Shown here: piece by piece, positions 33,323 to 45,157 of the stretch
How positions within the stretch are numbered: position 1 is the first letter of the stretch
Layout: every line of letters begins with the position of its first letter
NCBI GenBank assembly: GCA_963853835.1
Contig: OY970830.1
Span: 37,843,966 to 37,907,965, forward strand
Origin: Calendula officinalis
Lineage: Eukaryota; Streptophyta; Magnoliopsida; Asterales; Asteraceae
Length of the DNA stretch: 64,000 nt
Reading direction: 5' to 3'
The notes under the pieces: model-generated
Told to the model about the DNA's origin: nothing
What the model saw: only the letters and a program-made list of their open reading frames with translations
Database searches by the model: none
Made by a program: the position numbers and the translations under genes

Positions 33323-34413
33323 TCTTCTCCTATATATGAGGCTACATTTGATTTATGTTTGCCAACTTGGCAGTTTGAAGCTACCTCATTGGTCGACAAT
33401 GTCAGGTGTAATTCAACCATTGGCCGCCCAGTCATTCTCAACATTCCCTGGCCAAAACCAAAAAAACCCTAAAAGATCAAGCCCTAACCACATTGCTGCT
33501 GCAAGAAAACCATCTCTCGCCTCCTTTCTCCTACGCATACGAACCCCAACGATGATTCAATTCCTTAAATTTCAATGAATTAAAACAGGAATTTTATTTC
33601 ATCAAACAATTGCAACAATAAACTTCACGATTTTATTCAAACCTTACCACGATCTCATGGAAGATGATGATGAGTTCGGAGATCCAACTACTCGAAATCA
33701 AGACTATTTGTAACAGATACACGTAAGCTTATAAGTTTTTTTAATCGATAGCTTATGCTCTTTGTTGATTTATGTTTCGAATATGAAGTGTATTGTTTTT
33801 TAGGTCCTCTATTGATCGAGAAATGAATTTGTTTAATCCGATTTAGGGTTTCATTTCCCCTCATCGATAAATATTATCTAACCTTATTCAATTACTAATT
33901 TTTTTTTGATTGTTTATAAAGTCTAAATTGGAACGATCTTTTGATTGTAGTTATGGGTCTGGAAACAGAAAGTGAAAGGTGCCATTGTGCCAACCGTATC
34001 ATCATCTCTTTGACCTGATGATGAATCTGTTTTTAATGATGAACTCAATATATCTTTAGCAAATTAAGAGTTGAAAGGAATGATGAAGGTTGAAGACTGT
34101 AAAAATTCAAACAATTAAGCAAAAAGGGGTTAGTTTTTTCGTGTGTTTTGAGTTACGGGTCAAAACGGGTATTTTAATGCGTTGGTCCTCAAAAATCGGA
34201 AAAAAAATCCAGCTTGAGAGCAGAGCAACGAATATCAACAATATGAGAGTTTCATTAACATCAGTAGTTAGTGTGCATGTGTTTATTGGGGAATAATATA
34301 GTTTAACATACATAATTTGAAATCATAATTACTCTTGAGCATGTTTAGGTATCTTGATAATTTCTACAGTCCTTCCTGTTAGTTTAATTGTAATTCTGTA
34401 TGTGAATTTGCAG

Positions 34414-34502
34414 CCAAGTGATGGAATATACACAGTTGTTGATTTTATGACAAGAAAAGCAGACTTATCTCCGTTTGAAGCATCAACAACGGTTGACAAA
34501 GG
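34414..34502 (+). other. Candidate captured exon in HEL-C, gene unknown
   Basis: 89 bp bounded by TTTGCAG on the left and GTATGT on the right, open throughout (SDGIYTVVDFMTRKADLSPF). Splice-like borders inside a Helitron suggest a gene fragment. I do not recognise the protein. Confidence 0.35.
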
Positions 34503-34839
34503 GTATGTATAATTTTAATATTTGTAATTGTAAATTTATAGATGAGATTTCACTTCTTAATTTTGTTCTATGTATTAACAGCCAAGGTAATTAAAATACC
34601 CTGTAACTACCAAGGTGAGTAATTTAATTCTATCGTTACAAATTTACATTTCTTGATTTATAACTTTACAAATTGTATCGTAAATGCCACTCTATTTTAA
34701 AGCTTTTTGAGAGATTTTGGGTTTGATGGACTCTTTTTTGTCTAATTGTGAACACTTCTATAGTTCATGTTCTAAAGAATATATGAAAATATTTTAATAT
34801 TTTTGATACTTTTGGCGTGTCGAATTTTGATACGGTTGG

Positions 34840-35058
34840 CTAAGTAATAGTTAACAGATTGTGATGATCGTTCACAGGAACAATGATACTGATATTTGCA
34901 CGAACTGCTACATCCATAGTGAACCAAAAGACAACATGGTCCAAGTCCTTAATCAGGCTAGCCGTAGCTACTTGAATTTCAGGGGCCCACTTGAATCCAT
35001 CCATCACCATAGCTTTTGCAACGACAGGGTATTGTTGGTAAAGTAAACTTTGTGTCAC
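34840..35058 (-). other. Unrecognised 72-codon open segment in HEL-C
   Basis: The minus strand reads YPVVAKAMVMDGFKWAPEIQ, then VATASLIKDLDHVVFWFTMD, then VAVRANISIIVP. Its composition is like a real amphipathic or membrane-associated protein piece. The plus strand is open over almost the same stretch, so strand is uncertain. It is possibly another captured exon. Confidence 0.3.
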
Positions 35059-36246
35059 TACTTTATTTTTGGTGCTACATTGTTATAATTTTAGATTTTG
35101 GCGTGTAGATGGTATGTCATGCTGGTTTGCTTTAGAAGCTGATTTGAAGAATATAAAGTAGCTGATTCGATTCAGTTACAGGACAAGCAGCCCATAGACT
35201 TTTAAGGGGACTTCTGAATTCATGATGTTGAAATAGGTAGTTCATTTAATTAAGTCTTTAACTAATTTCATAGAAATAAGCAATTATTAATTAATTTAAT
35301 TTAATGAATGTTATAGTAATATACAAGTGTCTGACTTTCATAATTATCCAATGTAGGATCAGAGCACCAACAATATTTAATGTCCTGTTTGAATATACAT
35401 CTAAATTCTATTTTTACACATTAGTTTATTGTTTTTTCCAAATTTAATTAAATATGTTGTTTATTTATATAGTTAAATTGGGAGAAAAAAAAGTTTACGG
35501 GTCGAACCAAGTTCTTTTGACCCGCTGCACAAATGTCCCATTTTAAAAACAACAAGTTTGGGTACTTTTAGTTGTCTCGACCCATTTGACTCTGATGCAT
35601 TTTAAAGTTTAGCTTCTCATTGTGGCGCAAAAAGTAATACTTTTAATTATATAGTTTTATTTCTCCAACTTTTGTATTATAAGAACACTTTCTTTTTACA
35701 TAAACTTGGATTAAAATGGGGTGTTTACAATAATGAGATGCATTTTTTTTATGAAGCAGTTGCATTAATTGGAATGCATTGCATCACTTGGAATATGGAT
35801 GAATAGTATAATTCTAATCCCTTAATTTGATGAACCTACCTCATGAATACTTGAGAATACTTTATTCAGTTTGTTGTTAGCACAGCCTTATGTTGTGTCA
35901 TTTGTGTAACTTGGTTAACTTTTTTATTAGATTTTTTGTTTATGTAGCATAACATTTAATATTAGTTTGTAGTTGCACTAGGTTTTAACTGATATTTGAT
36001 ATATAGATATATAATTTTGAAGCGTCTAAATAAACTTATTTGACTTCAAAAGTCAAAGCAATTATATTTGACCATGTTGATTTTTGTGTGTGTAGAATTC
36101 ACAACGTTTTGCAAAAGTCAAAGCAATGCTTCATGGAATGTTGCAGTTCAGGGTAATGGAAATGGCAACACACCACTCAATTTCTAAACATGACTTTTTT
36201 TGTTTGTATTAGGTTTTTAGCATTCAAGATTTTAAGTTTGAAGCCA

Positions 36247-36769
36247 TGTCAAGATCGATTAACCAAAACAGTTAATAAACACAATGATCTACTCAACAAT
36301 AGAAGTTACAGCGGATTAACACTATGTTGATTTAATCAAGAACAATAAACTGTAAATAATATGAGAATTATCAATAACACAGTTATCACAAAAAGCTTCA
36401 TTGTATATTGATTTATCGAATACAATACACACGTATGTTTACAATTCATAAGGAACTATATATAATAGTCCTTGAAGCCTAACTATTTACCCTAGTTATT
36501 CTAGGATACGATTACAATTTGAATTACAAAAGATATCAATTCTAAACAATCTCTACGAAGATCTCGGACTCGATATACTCCATAAATAGCATCATCAGTA
36601 ATAACGTTGATCGAGCAGTTGTAGATATGAACATCAGTAGTAAACACGAGATCAGTAGTAAGTTGTATCTTCAGTAGTAATTCATGTTTCTGCCCCATCA
36701 GTACTAACTTCATTAATCATTGATCAGTACTAACTGCAGCATCAGTATCAGAACTGTTATATCCCAACA
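36247..36769 (-). repeat. 3' LTR of Copia-2
   Basis: Ends TGTCAAGATC and ATCCCAACA. U3 motif cluster at 36596-36752 and TATATATA (minus) at 36457-36464. Confidence 0.93.
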
Positions 36770-36783
36770 ATCTCCCCCTAAAC
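36770..36783 (-). other. Polypurine tract of Copia-2
   Basis: The minus strand reads TTTAGGGGGAGAT directly before the 3' LTR. Confidence 0.8.
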
Positions 36784-36791
36784 TTGTTAAT

Positions 36792-39700
36792 TCAGTTTAA
36801 ATTAATCAAGTTTCTTTTCTTTTCTTCTTCTTCCTTTGCTCTTCTTTCATCTCCTTCTTTCTCTCTTAATGCTTTCAGTCTTATTTGTTCATCCACATAA
36901 GCTTTATTCTTATTAACCAATTGTCTGTATTTCTCAGTATACATATTTGGATCATTAGGTCTTACAAAGGCACAACAGACAATTTGATACAAAGTTTTTG
37001 GTGAGTGATTGTAGTCTCTTTCCATTAAATATAGCTCACACCTTCTATTTGTCCTTTCAAAGAAATACATTTTCAATGTGGGAAGAACATTCCAAGCAAA
37101 AAGATTATCTTCACTTTCTATCTTTTCTTTATACTTCTCTGGATGGAATGCAGCATCAAACATTTCAGTTAAGTATCCAGCTCCAGAGTTTTTCCACTTT
37201 TTATTTTTCATTCTAGGTTTACCAATCTCCAACATAGTAAGAACATCACTTCGGTTAAATGAGAATAACATAGGTTTCCATGCCTTAAATTTTTGAACAC
37301 TTTTGTCTTTTCTAATGATCTCATGGACTCCTTGATTTTCTCTCCAGTTAATAATAGGATTATCTTGTTGGATTGGTTGTGGATCTTCTAAGATTTGGGG
37401 AGTTTGTTTTAGTTTCTTTGTAGTTGAATCATCGTCTTCTGTACTTTTTCTTTTCTTTGAACCTTGCTCTGAAGATTCACCAACTACAGTTTTTCTGCTT
37501 AATACAGTCTTGGGATCAATTTTGATTAAGTTTGAAGGTTCAACTGCTTGTACATCTTCATTTAGTTGTTTCTTTTTCTCATTGCAGTATCTTTCAACTA
37601 ATGTAATGACCTTCATTCTTCCAAAAGATCTTGCATTATGACCTCTTGACTTAAGGAATTCAACCATCATTCTTTTCTCTTCATCAAATGGTTGAGGCAT
37701 GTCAATTTTGCATCTTTTGCATTCATTGATTTCATTTTCAAGAAGTTGCAGTCTTTCTTCTTCAAATTTCCTTATCTTATCAAGTTCTGCTTGTTGACCT
37801 TCTATGATTGACTTATCTACTTCTTGAATTTCTTCTACTGCAGATTGTTCTTCTGGTTGTAGATCCCTTTTCTTAGTTTTTCTTCTTCTGCTAATCTTTT
37901 ATTCTCACGTGCAAGAGTTTTGGCACATTTTCTGTGGTACCTCATTCTCTTGACTTTCCAATGAGATTGTTTTAAAGATCTGACTGAATTCATCTTGTTC
38001 ACCATGTAGTGACCAAGAGCTCTGTGTGGATAATCATCATCAAATTTTTCTTTTCCTTTACCTATGCATTGAGGTGGAGGTGTATACTTCATATCTGGTA
38101 CCTCATTTATTTGTATTTTTGGTGCAAAGGTCTTTATTTCTTCTATTCTATGATCTTTGGGTGGGGAGGTAATTCACATTCATCTACCTCTTCCCAGTTC
38201 ACATTTGCATCAAAATCTGGAATTATTAATTCTGTTGTTGTTGCTGGAGTTGTGGTTACTACTAATGAAGCAGTAGTAACTGGTACTTCTGTTGTTGTTG
38301 TTACAGACTCAGTAGTAACCAATGTAGTTACTACTGGTATTGTATTTAAAATGTTAAAGGGTCTGTAAAGTACCATTTGTAGATTAGAGGGGTCTGCTAC
38401 TGGTGAGGTTGTTGTAGTTGTCATCAAGGGAGTTATTACTGATGTTGCTTCTTGATTTTCTTCTTCAATTGGATCAGTAAAAAGTACTTCAGTGGTTTTT
38501 GGATGACTTCAGTAGTATCCATGGGATCAGTAGTACCCATGACATCAGTAGCAATTTGAGAAGGTACTTGTTCTGCTGTTGGGGATTGTTGTGCAGACAC
38601 AAATATATCTTCCATACTTTTGACTCCTCTGTCAAAGTCTTCATCACCACTTTGACCTGTTTCACCATGAGCTTCTTTGAGATTTAAGAGGGAGGCTGCT
38701 GCTGCTGCAATTAATGTATCAATCATTCCTTGAATTGTATCTTTCTCCCCCTTAGTGATCTCAACCTGTTGTGGATCGCTAATATGAACCTTCTTCTTCA
38801 ATTTTCTGACTATAGAAGTTTGTCTGTGAAGCCTTTGATCCATTCTTTGCATTCTTTTGTTTAGCACATTGATGTAGTGCTTCATATAGCTCATGGTTCT
38901 ACCTTGATTGTTGATGAGTGTATGGCAGTTTTGTACAGTGGTTTCAAGGTTTTCCATCCTATCCATCAATTCAAGTTGTTGCATGCTACCCTCAGTCCTT
39001 CTAGGAACATCATCGGGTGGAGTTGGTACATTGGCTTTAAGGTTTTCCATCCTTTCCGTTAAATCAATAGGTTCCATTATTCCCTCATCACTGCTTGTTG
39101 ATTCATTGGGAGTTTTAGATATCCTCTTCTTCCTAGAAGAAGCAGTAGTATCTCCCCTTGTGGTTTCTTGGCACCGGGGTCCTTTGAGTGCTTCCTCAAA
39201 AGATTCATCACTCAAAGTTGCCGAGGTCTGGGTCCTAATGATGTTCTCACTAGCCTGTGCACTAACCTTTGGTACATCAGTAGTGAGAGCCCTTTCCTCA
39301 TGACTTCTCTCCTCCTTGGAAGTCAACTCTTGGAGTCTGGGGTCTGACTCAATTGGTCCCCTGGTGTCCTTTTTGGAGATTCTTTTCCTTTTGTATTTGG
39401 ATGTAATGATTTGGCTTTTGGGTAGGTTTACCAAAGAGTGAAGAGTAGCACTCTGAGGTTCTATTACATGTTCCTGGGACACATTCAGGACATCTTGAGG
39501 TGAGGATGTTTGAGTGGCTATTGGGGATTGTATTTGGGCTGCAATATTTAGTGATGGAGTGGGTTGGGGTTCAATGGGGTGACTTGAACCTTCTCCAGTT
39601 GGGGGTTGATCATGGATCATATTTGAAAACAAAGGTGTTATTCTACCAGAAAATTTGAATAACCTTCTCATGTTTGAAAAAACCTTTTTGTTAAGAGAAG

Positions 39701-40379
39701 GTGCAGTGTAAATTTCTTTTGGTGTAGTGAGATCTGGGATCTCACAATTTAAAATATGTGCAATAAATCTGGGATACATTAAAAATTTAGAGGATGATAG
39801 GTTTCCAATCATACCATCAAAAATCATTTTTGAAAAATTGAACACTTGATCTGTGCTCAGACAAACAACAGCAGAGGCTATTGATTTGTTGAATTCATTC
39901 CAAGTGCTCTTTTTAGGAGAGATGCAGTGTTGAATAGTATGCACTAAAAATTTCCATTGGGGAGAAAGAAGCCCTTTTTGAAAAGTAACAATGTTTTGCT
40001 TTCCTTCATATCCCATTTTTATTAAATTTTCAACAAGCTCTTCCTTAGGGAGTAGAGATATACCTGATTCATCATGAAGTTGTAGATGTTGTCTGATAGT
40101 TTGTTCTGTTATAAAAATTGATTTTTCATCTACTGTTGATTTGATTTTTGATATTTCCCCTTCTTTGATATGTTCTGCAGATTCCCAAAATTAAACAATA
40201 TGTCTCTCATAGATTGTAGGTTGGATTGTGAGAGCATATTTAATTGATGACTGTTTTAAAAACATCACAATTTCTCTAAAATCTTTAGTCCCGTCTGGAT
40301 TCTTTAAGAAAGCAATCATATTGTGGAATTCACAGTATTGTAGATTTGTTTGAACAGCTACAGGTTTGATCACTGCCAT
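36792..40379 (-). pseudogene. Copia-2 accessory reading frame (ORF3) 3' of pol, broken
   Basis: About 1,196 codons between the pol end and the 3' LTR, starting at 40379 in a good plant context (AACAATGGC). 40379-38436 is one frame with a single stop near 40191. Frameshifts near 38500, 38150 and 37860 lead into pieces 38427-38143, 38092-37835 and 37700-36792. Visible parts: an N-terminal domain (FLKQSSIKYALTIQPTIYER, then VCLSTDQVFNFSKMIFDGMI); a Ser/Thr/Pro-rich linker; a predicted coiled coil (MDRMENLETTVQNCHTLINN ... RQTSIVRKLKKKV); a Thr/Val-rich stretch; and a basic, Lys/Glu-rich C-terminus. I see no signal peptide or membrane segment, so it is not an obvious envelope-like protein. The function is unknown. 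Confidence 0.7.
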
Positions 40380-40561
40380 TGTTAATTGTTTTGTGGTTTG
40401 AGTTTTTAGAGTGAATCGTAACTGTGTTTTCTTGAGAGTTTTTGAATTGAATTGAGATTGTTACTGCCTTTGAGGGTTTCAATCAAGATTGCCGACTTAG
40501 GGGTTTATCGTGGGTTTTAGTAGATCGAGGTTTGGATAATGTAAGATTAACCGAATTCTGT

Positions 40562-40569
40562 TATTTATA
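40562..40569 (-). promoter_or_regulatory. TATA box of a candidate internal promoter for ORF3
   Basis: Minus-strand TATAAATA lies 183 bp upstream of the ORF3 ATG. A CA-rich leader typical of plant 5' untranslated regions runs between it and AACAATGGC. Upstream is the CAGTAGTAAC cluster. Promoter activity is inference. Confidence 0.45.
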
Positions 40570-40682
40570 GTTTTTGAAATTATCCTGCAAAAAGTCACAA
40601 ATACCCTTCGAATCATAGCATAACGGCTATTTTCATGGGGTTAGTTTGGTAAATCTATCGTTTTTATGAGTAAACCGCCTAT

Positions 40683-40820
40683 CAGTAGTAACTAAGTATC
40701 AGTAATAACAAACGTCAGTAGTAACTAAGTATCAGTAATAATTGAGACTTGAAAGTTTTAAAGGCTGATCAGTAGTAACTAACAACTATAATCTGTAATA
40801 AATGAATAACCAGTAGTAAA
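40683..40820 (-). promoter_or_regulatory. CAGTAGTAAC-like motif cluster upstream of ORF3
   Basis: Six copies of CAGTARTAAN (plus-strand spelling) at about 40683, 40700, 40716, 40733, 40770 and 40811, plus a degenerate one at 40793. The nearest copy lies 114 bp from the TATA box. In the 5' LTR the corresponding cluster lies 132 bp from its TATA. Confidence 0.55.
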
Positions 40821-40868
40821 TTTTTAATAACTTAATGAATATTATACAAAAACTTTACATATGAGATT

Positions 40869-43800
40869 TTAATTTATAAAAATCATTCCAATACTGTTAA
40901 CTAAATAGTTAAACCTTCCTACATCAAATGCTTTTGTAAAAAGATCTGCTAGTTGATTATCAGTATGAATTTTAACCACTTTAATTAATTTCTTTTCATT
41001 ACAATCTCTTATGAAATGAAATCTGATTTCAATATGTTTAGTTTTTGAGTGTTTTACTAGGTTGTTCACAATACTAATTGCACTTTAATTGTCTATAAAG
41101 ATAGGAGTTTTAAGAATAGACATACCAAAGTCCATGAGTTGATTTTGAATCCATAGCATTTGAGCACAACATGCAGATGCAGCTACATACTCTGCTTCTG
41201 CAGAAGATGTTGAAACATTTGTTTGCTTCTTGCATTGCCATGACACCAGTCTTGATCCAAAGAATTGACATCCACCAGTAGTTGACTTTCTATCCAAGCA
41301 TTCACCACCATAATCACTGTTTGTGTATGCTGTAAGTTCAAAAGGTGAGTCATGTGGATACCAAAGACCTAGTGATGGTTTTCCTTTCAAGTATCTAAAG
41401 ATTCTTTTGACTGCTTGCAAGTGTAGTTCCTTTGGCTTTGCTTGATACCTGGCACATACACACACACTACATAATATCAGGTCTAGATGCAGTTAAATAC
41501 ATTAAAGAACCTATCATTGATCTATATAAGTGCTCATCTACATCCTCCCCCTCAATGTCAGGATGTAGGTGTTTGTGTGTTTCCATAGGAGTGCTTGCAC
41601 TTTTACAGTCTTTCATTGCAAATTTCTCTAATATGTCTTTTACATATTTTGATTGATTGATCAAAATACCATCTGGTTTTTGATTAACTTGGAGTCCAAG
41701 AAAGAAGTTCATTGGACCCATTGAGCTCATCTTGAATTTGATCTGCATAAGTTCGTCAAATTATTTGCACAGTTTATCATTTGTTGATCCAAAGATGATA
41801 TCATCTACATATATTTGAACAAGTAGTATGTCATCTTTGACCTTCTTGGTGAACAGAGTCTTGTCAATGGCACCTCTTTGAAATTTGTTCTTTAGTAGGT
41901 ATGATGATAGTGTGTCATACCAAGCTATTGGTGCCTGATGTAGACCATAAAGAGCTTTGTCTAACTTGAACACATAATCATCATGTTCAGGATCTTCAAA
42001 TCCTGGAGGTTGACAAACATACACTTCTTCTTCTATTTTTCCATATAGGAATGCACTATTTACATCCATTTGATAGACTTTGAATCTTTTGAATGATGCA
42101 TATGCCAAAAATATTCTGATTGCTTTAATCCTTGCTACAGGAGCATATACTTCATCATAGTCTATTCCTTCTTCTTGAGTGTATCCTTGAGCTACAAGTC
42201 TTGCTTTGTTTTTAATCACTATCCCTCTTTCATCTTTCTTATTTCTGAAGATCCATCTGGTTCCAATGGCTCTTTTTCCTTTTGGAAGAGGTACTAGTGT
42301 CCAAACAACTTGTAATTTGAACTGAAGAAGTTCTTCTTGCATTGCTTCAATCCAATTTGAATCTTTCATTGCTTGTTGGATCTTTTTAGGTTCATCCTGT
42401 GATAGAAAACATGCAAACAAACATTCATTAGATATTAGACTTATATTGCAAGAGTTGTTGTTTAGACTTGAGTTAAATTTGCTTCTTGTCTGCATATTTG
42501 AGTTGACATCACTTAGAACAAGGTCTAATGGATGATTCTTTTGAGCTCTAGAATTTGAAGCTTTGTCAACAACTATTTGACTGTCAAGATTTGATTCATT
42601 GGATTCAGGAACTTGAGCATCAGTCCAGTTTTCTTCTTGAGTTTCTGAATCTTCTTGTTCTTCTTGATTTTCTTCATTGATACTGTTGTTAGTAACATCT
42701 TTGTTGAAATCAAGTGTTTGAGAGTTATTACTGGTATCAGTATCATTTCTTGCAGTATCATCATTTAGGGTTTCTGAGTTGTTACTGGTGTCAGTATCAT
42801 TTCTTGTTTCTTCAAGATTTTGATTTTCTGAGTTGTTACTGACACTAGTATTCTTTGTGTTATCAGAGTTGTTATTGTCCTTAGTATTTACTGTAGGATC
42901 AGTATTAACAATGATATATTGCAGAGAATTTTGACTTCCATTAAGTGATGATGATCCTTCTTTAGTTGGTTGATTAGTTGAGTCACCTGCATTAAAGTTA
43001 AAACTGAAATCAAGAGATTTTGTTACTGAGTCAATATTAAACAACCAATCTGGACCATTTCCTTTTTCATTAGTAAGATTTTCATTAAATGATACATCAG
43101 CACTTTCTTCAATAATCCTTAATCTTTTGTTGAATACTCTGTATGCTTTGCTTTGAGTTGAGTATCCTACAAAGATTCCATCATCTGCTTTGCAATCAAA
43201 CTTACCAATTTGTTCTCTTGTAATTAAGATAGTACATGGACAACCAAATGATTTTAAGAAGCTTATTGAAGGTTTTCTTTTGTTGAAAAGTTCATATGGT
43301 GTCTTGAAATGTGGCTTGACTATTAATATTCTGTTTTGCACATAACATGCAGTATTAACAGCTTCGGCCCAAAAGGTTATTGGTAATTTAGCATCTGCAA
43401 GCATAGATCTTGCTGCTTCAATGATTGTTCTATTTCTTCTTTCAGCTACACCATTTTGTTGAGGAGTTCTAGGAGAGCTATACTGCCTGTCAATACCTTT
43501 AAGATTACAAAAAAGAGATTAGATTTTCATTTTTAAATTCTGTGCCATTGTCACATCTAATGGCTTTAACTTTAAGATCTCTTGTATTTTCTAGTTTGAT
43601 TATTAGGTTCTTGATGATTTCACTTGTTTCATCTTTAGTCCTGAGAAAGAAAACCCAAGTAAATCTAGAAAAATCATCAGTAATAACTAGACAATATTGC
43701 TTCTTTCCTATACTCATTACATTTGTAGGTCCAAATAAATCCATGTGAAGTAGCTGTAATGGGTTAGAAATAGAGTTGATTAATTTGGACTTATGAGAAG

Positions 43801-45018
43801 TCTTGTGTTGCTTACCTTTTAGGTATGCAACACAATGATGATCACACATGAATTGTTTTTGTGGTAAACCAATTACTAAATTCTTTTTGACCAAATTATT
43901 CATGTTTTTAAAGTTTGTGTGACACATCCTTCTATGCCATAATTCTGATTCATTTGTGTTTGCCTTGGATATAAAACAGTTGATTTCATTTGGAGAAATG
44001 ATTTCTCACCCTATATCCAGGCAATACACATTATTTCTCCTTGGAGTTCTTAAAACAACATATTTTTCATCTAAAATAAAATCAGGAGAAAGAATGATGC
44101 ACTCTATATCTGTAAAAAGAATTTTATTCTTTTTATCACATACTTGTGAGACACTAACCAGATTGTATTGAAGTTCAGCAACATAAAATACATTATCAAA
44201 TGTAATCTTACCATTTGATACAATACCTTTACCTGTGATTCGACCACCTTTAGGATTTTCACCAAAAGCAACATAACCACCATCATATTGTTCAAAGTTT
44301 CTGAGAATTTGTAGATTCCCAGTCATGTGCCTAGAGCATCCACTATCAATATGCCATGTATTTACCTGGATGTTCTGCACAAAAGTAGATTAAATTAATT
44401 CTTTTTGGGAACCCAAGCTTGTTTTGTCTTGGATTCATCCTTTTTAATGAAGAATGTATTATGAGTGGTTTGATTGATACTTCTCTTTGGTGTTACTACT
44501 GATTTCTGTTTTCGTGCCCATTTGCTTTGCTTTGATTTGGTTACTACTGATGGATCAGTAGTAACTCTGTGAAAGTATTTTTTGTACTTATCAGTAGTAT
44601 TTGTGTAGTTATATCTTAGTGGATTGTATCTTGGATACTGATCAGTAGGATATCTTTATTGGTTTTTCTTTGTGGTTGTGTGTGCTGGGTATTTGTAATT
44701 ACCAAAATTTCTTTGCTTTTCAAAGTTCTGATTTGTTTTTGGACTTCCATATTTGGTTTTTTGGATAAATCTTTTGGCTGATCTACCAAACTTTGGAATT
44801 TCAACTTGTGGAGGTTTGGACTGTTGTTTTACATTTAATTCTTTTAATTTTTGTTCTTTTATTTTTAATTTGTTTTCCTTAAATTCCTTGAATTCTTTGC
44901 AGTTAATTGGATTGAAGTGACAATCCTTTGCTATATGATTTACTTTATTGCAAATTAGACATTTAGGTTTGGTTGATTTTAAGGATTCTGGTTTTCTTTG
45001 TTCTTTTAACTGATTCAA
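40869..45018 (-). pseudogene. Copia-2 pol (protease, integrase, RT, RNase H), broken
   Basis: Minus-strand pieces in order. 45018-44656 is a basic linker with a second zinc knuckle (CLICNKVNHIAKDC). Protease is at 44380-44006 (WHIDSGCSRHMTGN, with the catalytic DSG). GAG-pre-integrase and the integrase core are at 43927-43505 (HMDLFGP and RCDNGTEF, two of the DDE residues). The integrase C-terminus, a long Asn/Ser/Thr-rich linker and RT are at 43404-41761, with the catalytic YVDDIIFG near 41790. RT end and RNase H follow at 41748-40869 (SSAEAEYVAAS, then TDNQLADLFTKA). Frameshifts or stops at about 43500, 41760, 41465 and 41080 interrupt it. The domain order and integrase motif style fit SIRE elements. 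Confidence 0.88.
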
Positions 45019-45157
45019 GTTTCTTTGATTTCCCCTTTTTAAAATAGTTGGAATATTTTCAGAGTTATATTTTGGAGATTCTTGACTTTGTGTTGTATGG
45101 AAACTTGTATCATTTGATTTAACAAAATTTTCTTCATCAGAAAATTCTTCACTAGAT

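Noticed and set aside
36792..40379. Envelope protein in the SIRE-type element
   Set aside because: No signal peptide, transmembrane helix or glycoprotein-like cysteine pattern seen; described as an accessory frame of unknown function.
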